A DNA stretch of 64,000 bases. Source: Diphasiastrum complanatum. Taxonomy: Eukaryota > Streptophyta > Lycopodiopsida > Lycopodiales > Lycopodiaceae. Of the stretch, positions 56,086 through 64,000 are shown in pieces. The translations under genes and the position numbers were made by a program. The notes under the pieces are model-generated. The model saw only the letters and a list, made by a program, of their open reading frames with translations, had not been told where the DNA came from and made no database searches. Position 1 is the first letter of the stretch; the number at the start of each line of letters is the position of its first letter. The stretch covers positions 6,345,676 through 6,409,675 of the forward strand of contig CM055097.1 of NCBI GenBank assembly GCA_029204225.1. The letters run 5' to 3'.

Positions 56086-56284
56086 GTGTTATTACAGGTG
56101 CAATCATCAGAGCAAAAATCGAACAGAGCTATCAGTCATATGAAAAAAAATGTAATCTACAAAGTAATCAATCTGCAAGCATGAACACTTCACACATACA
56201 CGATCTGATTTTCTGGAACAATGTTATATTAATCATGAAGAAGTACAATGATTTTCACAACAGAAAATGCGTTCTTCTTGATAC
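56086..56284. repeat. Flanking repeat R, left copy
   Basis: 56090-56233 matches 60659-60803 in the same orientation ('ttattacag.tgcaat.atcagagcaaaaatc' through 'ttggaacaat.gtatattaat'). The two copies flank Copia-7. In the right copy R lies just inside the primer site of a minus-strand LTR (60837), so R may be the leader of that element. The last about 50 bp here is unassigned. Confidence 0.65.
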
Positions 56285-57153
56285 TGTTGAAAATTCCAAA
56301 ATTCACACGTGTGGGAAATGTCCACAAGAGTGACTGATCTTGATTAAGCTTTGCGATTGGCACAGTACCCTGATTCTAGATTGTTCAACAAGATCTAGTT
56401 CAGAAGATATGGCTAATTCGCAATCTAGGATGCTAATCAATAGACTATGATAGAAATGAATCAAAGAATGATTAAAAGTACAAGATTACAATGCATAAGC
56501 ATTAGCCTCAACACGAGTTAGAGAGAGAGAGCTAGAGAGATAACAAGAAAAAAATAGTTTAGATCCAACCAAGCATGAGATATCTACAAAACTTTGGTTC
56601 TTCATTACTCTGTGAATGAAAATGATATGTACATATATAGGAGAGCCAAAATTCGTGGTACTCCTTGCATTCAATGCACATCCTACACCTATTCAAGTTC
56701 AAAGAACTATTAACTTGACACCTAACTGCTAGCATGCATAGGTTGCACCTAACTTCTACCTACTTTCTCCAAATGGCAATTTCTCAACTAGCCATGTACA
56801 AATCTACATGCATGTGTCCATTAGAGTGATTGCATGCTTTGCATGTCACTATGAAAACTTAAGACATTATGCATTTATTGCGGCTCGAGTTTCTACAAGT
56901 TCATAATTGACCAATTCCATGTGAATCTCTATATGCATGTCAAACTAGACATTGTCAACATTATTGCATATCATACTAGACCAACTAGACTTTATGTATG
57001 TCACTGGAATTTGATCTACCTAACCCAAACTCGCCCTATTCTACAAGGATATGTTCTCAATTCACATACCTTGGATATGTACAAAATATTTACATGGGTA
57101 GGATCCCCCAAATATTAACAACAGATGATAGATATCTTTTACAATTTTTAGCA
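56285..57153 (-). repeat. Copia-7 3' LTR
   Basis: 869 bp; on the minus strand it starts TGCTAAAAATTG after AAGGAGGAG (PPT, 57162-57154) and ends ...CA at 56285. A TATA box (TATATATG) lies at about 56639-56633, several CATGCA boxes at 56740-56970, and CACGTG at 56306-56311 near the LTR end. Near-identical copy at 62519-63390. Confidence 0.93.
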
Positions 57154-57263
57154 CTCCTCCTTAAAAATATATCTATCTAATGTTGGTGAAGATCCTTTGA
57201 GTTTGGATTCTTTGCTTTGCATTTGAAGTGAAGATGAACAAAGAATCCATCATAGCAGTATGC

Positions 57264-58245
57264 TTACCAAATCCATAATAAGTTCTCTCTGATAGAAATC
57301 TTTTCCAAATGCCTTTGAAAAATATTCCACCAACCTGCTACTATGCCAATGTACCTCCTGCATGTCTGATGTTGATCCTGGGTATGCAAAGTCCACATGC
57401 ATGAAGTTGGCTGCAAGAAAAACTGAAAAAACCGAGGCTTCCATGCCTCATCATGACCACAAAGGTCATACAGATCAAGATTGTACCATGCGCAATATTC
57501 AGGATTAAGCATACTAGCTTCACTAGTCCAAAAAATATGAACTCTATCCAAAATGGATCTAATCTTGAAACCATACTCAAATACTCAAACCATACTCAAA
57601 TTAAGGATAAATACTTCCTTGAGGGTGTAAGTGTCCTCGGTGGATGCTTCACTTAACCTCACAAGAAGTTTACAATATGCCTCAATACATGAAAAAACTT
57701 CTTTTCTCAAACTATGAGTACTATACTCGTACTTGCTCTTACTCAATTTAAGAGCATACATATGATGGTACAACATCTTGCTTTCTGGATGTTTTGGAAA
57801 CATAATCAAGTCACAAAAGACAAGAAGTAATTCCAAACTGAAGACTTCATTCAAAAACAGGATAGTCTTACTTGATCTTTGAGATAAGCAAATCTCAATT
57901 AAGCAAGATACATCATTAATCAAAGAAAAAGAACAATAGGTGAGTAAAACAAAATGAACACCACCTTTACTTTTCTTTTCTTTTCCATGAAATAAGATCA
58001 ACAAGGACTTGTCCTTGTACAATGATGAAGATCTCCTTGGACATGCATGTTGAGGATACTCCTCCTCAAACCTTGACCTCATCACAACTTGATTACTTGC
58101 CATAGTAATGACTTGTGATGCACTATGAGACATTGTTCTCTCGGCCACTTCCAAGATAGAAAATAGATCTTCAAAATCAAGAACTTCTCCATGCTCAAAC
58201 ACCTTCGAGATAGAGAGTGTAAAGGCTATGTAGCCTTGTGTTGAT
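57264..58245 (-). pseudogene. Copia-7 second frame: linker region and family-specific 3' coding region without RT
   Basis: Continues the polyprotein after a frameshift near 58240. The integrase-RT linker is recognisable (STQGYIAFTLSIS, RFEEEYPQHACPRRSS, aligned with RFEEESPRIFSPRRSQ of Copia-6). What follows has no RT or RNase H motif. Instead it reads SKTILFLNEVFSLELLLVF, KLLVRLSEASTEDTYTLKEVF and FEYGFKIRSILDRVHIFWT...DLYDLCGHDEAWKPRFFQ. The frame is interrupted by one stop (57585-57587) inside a short tandem duplication. The distal part recurs in Copia-8, where the same frame has a different stop (Q to TAG). Identity of this region is unknown. Confidence 0.6.
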
Positions 58246-59625
58246 CCACAGACTAGGATCACCATCCTTCTTTCTTTCCAAGAAACCACATACAAAGCAA
58301 TAGTCTTCAAGAACACTGAGGTATACAACCTTAGGCTTATAACTGAACAAGACTTCATAAAGTGCACTCCTTCCATTAGCTTCATAACTCCATAAAGTTT
58401 TGCATGATGGAACATACACATGCACCAAAAAACTTGAAGAGACAAGACACAACCAAAGGTTACTTGTGGATCCATCAATCGTACATGCAAAGCAAGAAAC
58501 ACCTTTCTTGCTTACTGATAAAGAAAGATGAACATCGGAATGTTCCAACTCCATAGAATGTTCTGCCTTTTTAGAAGACAATAAATATGGATCCATAAGT
58601 GATTTTGCCATAGAATAAGCCACTCTTGGCTTGATCTCCTTGACTATAATAGGCATAGACTTGAAGTTGGAAACATACAACTTCCTATGCCATAGCTCCT
58701 CCTTGGAAACAATAGTCATCAATGCAGCATCACATAAACTTGAATTTTCATGCACATCTAGCTTGAAAATACCTCCATATTTAGATCCACTTGCAAGGAT
58801 CTTATCTTTTTTCTTTATGAGACAACCATTGATATTGAAATCCAGTTCATAACCATCACCTAACAACTTTCCTACACTAATCACACTCTTTGTGAGCCTA
58901 GGCACATAGAGAACATTGGAAAGTGTAAAATTCATAGAAGATGTAAGTTTTAAGGAGCAACTTCCAATACCTTCAACTGCACATGCATCACCAACTGCTG
59001 TGTATATTGATTTCTTAGGATCTAGAACAGATTCAATAGAAACAAAAGAATCTTTGGAGCAACTCATATGAGTTGTTGATCCACTATCAATATACCATGA
59101 TACATCATTAAAAGGTAAAGAAGAAAAACTAGACATCAGAAGAGATGCCTCTCCACAACTCGCATGTGAGTCTTCTATGATACAACTGGTTTGAACTTCT
59201 TGTGTCTTCTTCTTGAAGTTAGAAGGATGAGCTGACTCATCTTCTACTCCACCATAGTCTTTGTTCTTTGTTTTTTTCTTGGTGAAGGCACGAGAGTACT
59301 GGTTCTTACTCCTCTTTCTTGACTTGATCTCGTCTTCATGAAGGTTCTTCAGAGTCTCACAAGTCTCCTTTGTTGAGGTGCATGAACTAATCTCTCTCAA
59401 CATCTCATCAGAGATGTTCAATTTGATGATATGTAGAGCAATTCTTGCTCTCTTCTTGAATTTTTGAGCCTCATCAAAAGCTGCAGGTTCAACTTCAGTT
59501 TCAATTGCAATATTCATTACATCATAGAGAATCAACAAGGATTCTATCCTATCCTTCCAAACTGAATAGTTAAAGGTGTATAGTCTTTCACTAGCTTGAA
59601 AGAGACAATCTCCTATAGATGCCAT
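58195..59625 (-). CDS. Copia-7 condensed gag-protease-integrase ORF, uninterrupted
   Basis: 476 codons from ATG 59625 (MASIGDCLFQASERL, FNYSVWKDRIESLL). Against Copia-6, about 110 residues are missing from the middle of gag (join near KNLHEDEIKSRKRSKNQ), the zinc knuckle is replaced by QTSCIIEDSH, and protease is present (WYIDSGSTTHM, catalytic DSG). The pre-integrase block keeps ELWHRKL. Integrase keeps EHSDVHL but then skips the core: no D..GGE and no NGVAER box, resuming at GRSALYEVLFSYKPKV and LERKKDGDPS. All these losses preserve the frame. The ORF ends at TAG/TGA-type stop at 58195 through a frameshift before the linker. Whether it is expressed is unknown. Confidence 0.8.
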   Translation of the reverse strand: MASIGDCLFQASERLYTFNYSVWKDRIESLLILYDVMNIAIETEVEPAAFDEAQKFKKRARIALHIIKLNISDEMLREISSCTSTKETCETLKNLHEDEIKSRKRSKNQYSRAFTKKKTKNKDYGGVEDESAHPSNFKKKTQEVQTSCIIEDSHASCGEASLLMSSFSSLPFNDVSWYIDSGSTTHMSCSKDSFVSIESVLDPKKSIYTAVGDACAVEGIGSCSLKLTSSMNFTLSNVLYVPRLTKSVISVGKLLGDGYELDFNINGCLIKKKDKILASGSKYGGIFKLDVHENSSLCDAALMTIVSKEELWHRKLYVSNFKSMPIIVKEIKPRVAYSMAKSLMDPYLLSSKKAEHSMELEHSDVHLSLSVSKKGVSCFACTIDGSTSNLWLCLVSSSFLVHVYVPSCKTLWSYEANGRSALYEVLFSYKPKVVYLSVLEDYCFVCGFLERKKDGDPSLWINTRLHSLYTLYLEGV

Positions 59626-60396
59626 GAATGTGAAGACTCTTGTAATTGGACTGCAATATGTTTGAGCTTGTTCCTATCTGACTTAGAGTTGCTGCTCTCT
59701 TTCACTATAGGTATTTTCAAAAAATGTACTACCTTCTTATGTGAAACACATGCAACTGTATTTGAGACAGATCTCAAATATTCCACAAGACAAGCTAACT
59801 AGATCAGATACACAAAGTGGATTGAGACACTTTGGTTAGTTTGAATCCTACTTTTGGCATGTGTGAAATGCAACAAAAGAAAACACTATTGACACTCAGA
59901 AGGCTCAAAGGGTGTTCAATTACTTCAAACTCAGTCTTGATCTTTAGTTTCTTGTGTAGGATGCTCAAAACCATGAATTCAGAACAAAGTAAAAAATTGA
60001 TTCAAATCAAAATGTTGTCACTCGGATTTTGGACCTATTCTAATCCTCTTTAAGAGCTTATAACTCTTGTTAGACACGTCAAATTGATTTGCTTTCAATT
60101 ACTATGGAAACTACAGATCATAAGCTTTCCATCAAGCTACAACACTGCTATCTTTGGATCTATCAGCAAGGAAAACAAAGGGACTAAAAATCTCTGATTT
60201 TCACACGTGCGGAATTCCAGAATTCCGTACTACCTCAATTCAGGTCTGAAAATTCAGTTCAGTTCCAATTTGATCCAATTACACTTTAGAGAAATGTTAG
60301 AAAAGATGAAAAACTGTTTTTTTTGCTTGTTTATCTCTCAATTTCTTGTACTATCAGAGAAATTAGCATGCAAAGCTTAATGAGGCTCTGATATCA
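59626..60396 (-). other. Copia-7 leader and primer-binding site
   Basis: PBS on the minus strand at 60396-60384 reads TGATATCAGAGCC, one base off the canonical TGGTATCAGAGCC, directly next to the LTR end. The about 760-bp leader resembles that of Copia-6 (e.g. TTTTCACACGTGC near 60200 and the 'gaattccg.a..tacctcaattcagg' block). Confidence 0.85.
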
Positions 60397-60578
60397 TGTT
60401 GAAAATTCCAGAATTCACACGTGTGGGGAATGTCCACAAGAGTGACTGATCTTGATTAAGCTTTGTGATTGGCACAGTACCCTGATTCTAGATTGTTCAA
60501 CAAGATCTAGTTCAGAAGATATGGCTAAGTCACAATCTAGCATGCTAATCAATAGACTATGATAGCAATGAATCAAAG
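60397..60578 (-). repeat. Copia-7 5' LTR remnant
   Basis: 182 bp matching the PBS-proximal end of the 3' LTR (56285-56467), CACGTG at 60418-60423. It then switches at 'gaatcaaag' to gypsy-like sequence, so the rest of the LTR, with its promoter, is gone. Confidence 0.9.
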
Positions 60579-60655
60579 CTTACTGATTGCTGGATCTATA
60601 CCTTAGATTCCATAGCCATGCAAATTGTAATGAATAGAGTTTAGCTTTATAGAAG
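60579..60655 (+). pseudogene. 77-bp gypsy pol scrap
   Basis: Matches, in reverse complement, 48076-48145 of Gypsy-5 (the TNCWIYTLDYIAMH region; here TDCWIYTLDSIAMQ). It sits exactly between the truncated Copia-7 5' LTR and the right R copy. Confidence 0.7.
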
Positions 60656-60836
60656 CATTATTACAGATGCAATTATCAGAGCAAAAATCAAACAGGGCTA
60701 TCAATCATATGAAATAAACTTAAATTACAAAGCAATCAATCTGCAAGCATGAACACCTCACACATACACGAACTGATTTTTTGGAACAATGGTATATTAA
60801 TAGATACAAATCAATCTTAGGTAGGATCTAATACCA
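60656..60836 (-). repeat. Flanking repeat R, right copy, with a primer-binding site
   Basis: 60659-60803 repeats 56090-56233. On the minus strand TGGTATTAGATCC (60836-60824) abuts the LTR at 60837, so R reads as the leader of a minus-strand retrotransposon whose body has been lost or displaced by the Copia-7 junction. Confidence 0.6.
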
Positions 60837-61495
60837 TGTGTGCTTTTCAAATGTGCGAGGACTTCTTAAACAATGTGATTGATCTTCTAATATGTGTGTG
60901 ATTGCACATAAATCAATCTAGATTGAGTTACACACATACTAGCTCAAAAATCTAAGGTAAGAGCACTCTACACATGCATCTATCACAAAGCATTCATCAC
61001 ACATAATGAAAGGACAGTTTGGATGAAGAATTCTAAGTATAGATTTGGTTTGTAGAGAGATAATGCTACATAGAGCTCTCGTAGAGAGAGAATGTAAAAT
61101 AAAAACTAAGTGTTGGAGCTTGCTACATCAAGATCTTTCTACAGAAAAGCCAAGTATGGACTCGCCCCCACTCCCACTCATAGTAGCTTGAGATCCAATA
61201 GTGTGGAAATGATGGAATTTGATTGGACCTCTAGAACACCACCTCTTATGATAATTGGACCTCCTACATGCCACCTCTTACAATGATTGGACCATTTTGG
61301 TGCACCTCACTTCATGAATAGCCCAAATTCAAGAGGTGCTACGTCACTAATCCTCTAGCATCAAGCCAAGTGTAATTGCCCTACACTACCACGAGCTAAT
61401 CCACTTCTAAAATGGCCTAATCACTTATTTACAAGTGTACAATGAGTGGTTTTGAAAGAGGAGACCTCAAGATAGATGGCTTTTACAATTTCACA
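60837..61495 (-). repeat. Minus-strand 5' LTR of another copia family
   Basis: The lower end is fixed by the primer site. The upper end is placed at TGTGAAATTGTAAAAGCC by resemblance to the start of the Copia-1 3' LTR. Shared design with the Copia-1 LTR: repeated 'ggtccaatca' blocks, 'gatct', CT-rich tracts. The upper boundary is an estimate. Confidence 0.5.
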
Positions 61496-62518
61496 ATGCC
61501 CATATCGAGTGTCTTCTTAAGTTTGAGGCAATGTTGTTGGAACCTCTATTCCAGTTTCCAAATGAAATCCTTCCAAATTGAGATTCTCGACCTCCTCATT
61601 TGTTAAGTGGGTGCTGGTGGTTATGTGCCAATGCCTAGGGCCATTCTAGGTATTGTTTGAATACTCCGATAGGGATTCCATGTGTGTTGAACATTGTTGC
61701 TGCAAAAGTACATGAATTGTCCTTTCTTCCATGCATTGTACTGTAGCATACCAAAGAAACAAGGATCAGGTTTGCCCTTTTCTCCTCCAACCAGCTTTTG
61801 GTCACATTTCTCTTTTCCTTCTAGCCATCCCATACATCTGACTTTGCTTCTAGGTGGTAATTTTCTAATGGCTCAAAGTGCATTATTCACATTTCTCTCA
61901 ACAACTCTTTTTCTATTTTGTGTTGCGATCTCTAGCTCTTCCTTTATAGTCACTCTAGTACGTCCACCACGAACACTCTACTTTAGAGTATGTGTGGTGT
62001 ACTCATGTAGATGGCTATCACAATCATTCACACCCTCCACATCTATTGATCTTCTTTGTCTTAGCAATAGTTAAAAAATAAAAAATTAATATATTAATCT
62101 ATACGCTCCAAAAAAATTTGTATATACATGCAAGATTGAAGTGATTTTCAAGTTAAAGCCTTACAGGAGACATCAGATTTTCCCAATGGGCTATTCTGAG
62201 ATTCCACCAACTCATCCAGGAATCCACATATTGAAGGTCATTGTCTCTCACTTTTCCTATGCTCCACCACTTTTAATCTTTCTATATATAAAAATTGCTA
62301 TCTCTCTGCTTGTTGCCTTCCTCCAACTTTTATGAAATTCAATATGAAGCTTTTTGCGCTCTTTAGCGACATATTTATCTATATGACTTTTAAGGCCTTT
62401 CTCTTAGTGAAACAAACATAATCTCTCTCTACCATCGATAGTGTTACCTTGATTGTATACTTTTTTTATTGCACACTAGTTCGCTTGTGCCTCATTAGCC
62501 ATAAACCCATGCAAATTT
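61496..62518. other. Unassigned DNA between LTRs
   Basis: No gene recognised. Short frames in both strands (61621-61833 minus, 61694-62074 plus) overlap each other and have no domain. Confidence 0.45.
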
Positions 62519-63390
62519 TGTTGAAAATTTCAGAATTCACACGTGCGGAGAATGTCCACAAGAGTGACTGATCTTGATTAACCTTTGTGATTGGCACAGT
62601 ACCCTGATTCTAGATTGTTCAACAAGATCCAGTTTAGAAGATATGGCTAATTCGCAATCTAGCATGCTAATCAATAGACTATGATAGCCATGAATCAAAG
62701 AATGATTAAAAGTACAAGATTACAATGCATAAGCATTAGCCTCAACACGAGTTAGAGAGAGAGAGCTAGAGAGATAACAAGAAAAAAAAAACAGTTTAGA
62801 TCCAACCAAGCATGAGATAGCTACAAAACTTTGGTTCTTCATTACTTTGTGAATGAGAATGATATGTACATATATAGGAGAGCCAAAATTCGTGGTACTC
62901 CTTGCATTCAATGCACATCCTACACCTATTCTAGTGCAAACAACTATTAACTTGACACCTAACTGCTAGCATGCATAGGTTGCACCTAACTTCTACCTGC
63001 TTTCTCCAAATGGCAATTTCTCACCTCGCCATGTATAAATCTACATGCATGTGTCCATTAGAGTGATTGCATGCTTTGCATGTCACTATGGAAACTTAGG
63101 ACATTATGCATTTATTGTGGCTCGAGTTTCTACAAGGTCATAATTGACCAATTCCATGTGAATCTCTATATGCATGTCAAACTAGACATTGTCAACATTA
63201 TTGCATATCATACTAGATCAACTAGACTTTATGCATGTCACTGGAGTTTGATTTACCTAACCCAAACTCGCCCTATTCTACAAGGATATGTGCTCAATTC
63301 ACATACCTTGGATATGTACAAAATATTTACATGGGTAGGATCCCCCAAACATTAACAACAGATGACAGATATGTTTTACAATTTTTAGCA
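62519..63390 (-). repeat. Copia-8 3' LTR
   Basis: 872 bp, nearly identical to 56285-57153, with the same TG/CA ends and PPT (minus AAGGAGGAG at 63399-63391). CACGTG at 62540-62545. Confidence 0.93.
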
Positions 63391-64000
63391 CTCCTCCTTA
63401 AAATATATCTATTTGATGTTGGTGAAGATCCTTTGAGTTTGGATTCTTTGCTTTGCATTTGAAGTGAAGATGAACAAAGAATCCATCATAGCAGTATGCT
63501 TACCAAATCCATGATAAGTTCTCTTTGATAGAAATCTTTTCCAAATGTCTTTGAAAAATATTCCGCCAACCTACTATTATGCCAATGTACCTCCTGCATG
63601 TCTGATGTCGATCCTGGGTATGCAAAGTCCACATGCATGAAGTTGGCTACAAGAAAGACTGAAAAAACCTAGGCTTCCATGCCTCATCATGACCACAAAG
63701 ATCATACAGATCAAGTTTGTACCATGAGCAATATTCAAGATTAAGCATACTAGCTTCATTAGTCCAAAAAATATGAACTCTATCCAAAATAGATCTAATC
63801 TTGAAACCATATTCAAACTTGATCAAATTAAGGCTAAATACTTTCTTGAGGGTGTAAGTGTCTTTAGTGGATGCTTCACTTAACCTCACAAGAAGTTTAC
63901 AATATGCTTCAATACATGAAAAAACTTCTTTTTTCAAACTATGAGTACTAAACTCATACTTGCTCTTACTCAATTTAAGAGCACCTTTCTCAAATTTGAA
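63391..64000 (-). pseudogene. Copia-8 3' coding region, cut by the window edge
   Basis: Collinear with Copia-7 57154-57760. The minus frame 63973-63647 reads KYEFSTHSLKKEVFSCIEAYCK, FEYGFKIRSILDRVHIFWT and DLCGHDEAWKPRFFQ, ending at TAG where Copia-7 has CAG. The small tandem duplication that carries the Copia-7 stop is absent here, so the two copies broke independently. Confidence 0.85.

Larger units (their letters stand above)
56285..60578 (-). mobile_element. Copia-7: shortened, non-autonomous-looking copia element
   Basis: Minus-strand element with a complete 869-bp 3' LTR (57153-56285), PPT, a condensed gag-pol region (59625 to about 57264), leader, PBS and a 5' LTR of which only 182 bp remain (60397-60578). 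The internal region is about 3.2 kb against about 4.8 kb in Copia-6. Copia-8 is a second copy of the same family, so the shortened form was propagated or both were copied by segmental duplication. Confidence 0.88.

Noticed and set aside
61621-62074. Overlapping ORFs on both strands between LTRs
   Set aside because: They occupy the same bases on opposite strands, are hydrophobic or low-complexity, and neither shows a domain.

Overview
The window is a repeat-dense piece of a plant nuclear genome. Most of it is LTR retrotransposons of the Ty1/copia and Ty3/gypsy superfamilies, in both orientations, at different stages of decay and nested in each other. Their primer-binding sites match plant initiator-Met tRNA (TGGTATCAGAGCC type). 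One host-like gene is visible. It encodes a protein with a FANTASTIC FOUR (FAF) domain, a plant-specific family, which places the sequence in a land plant. The lineage within land plants cannot be decided from the sequence; a large repeat-rich genome is likely. Element names below (Copia-1 to -8, Gypsy-1 to -6) are local labels.

Layout. 1-645: LTR of the Copia-4 family. 796-1513: LTR of the Copia-1 family. 1908-3070: broken minus-strand coiled-coil ORF. 3106-5080: Gypsy-1 pol fragment. 5081-6175: Gypsy-2 leader and gag start. 6176-6420: gypsy LTR piece. 6421-7858: LINE endonuclease fragment (minus). 7859-17171: Copia-1, split by the full-length Copia-2 (8712-14835, TSD gaatc on both sides). 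To 20517: Copia-3 with its LTR end, leader and truncated gag-pol. 20518-21585: GC-rich island with strong inverted repeats. 22050-24580: FAF-like gene on the minus strand, with a TATA box and GA tract upstream. 25590-29133: internally deleted Copia-4. 29486-30410: transposase-associated fragment and an unknown ORF. 30574-31395: gypsy LTR carrying an 87-bp tRNA-derived insertion. 31396-36221: AT-rich DNA with a 28-bp array of palindromes. 36222-36830: another LTR. 36840-39080: minus-strand gypsy and copia fragments. 39140-45468: full-length Copia-6 with TSD catct. 46268-46676: 25-bp minisatellite. 47060-48312: Gypsy-5 (minus). 48313-56085: long but 5'-incomplete Gypsy-6. 56285-60578: Copia-7 (minus), a shortened copia with a compact ORF. 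60837-61495: minus-strand LTR with a PBS. 62519-64000: Copia-8, a second copy of the Copia-7 family.

No element here is intact. Copia-2, Copia-6 and Gypsy-6 keep almost all domains but carry stops, frameshifts and catalytic substitutions. Copia-1, Copia-4, Gypsy-5 and the Copia-7/8 family keep other domains but lack the reverse-transcriptase core, so they could have moved only with enzymes supplied by relatives.

The most unusual signals are non-coding or architectural: decamer arrays in mixed orientation in two gypsy leaders; a 28-bp palindrome array; a very short tRNA-derived insertion with an 8-bp TSD and an unoccupied relative for comparison; a copia family whose gag-pol has been condensed by in-frame deletions; and LTRs that pair clustered CATGCA (RY) boxes with a CACGTG box. 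None is shown to be functional.
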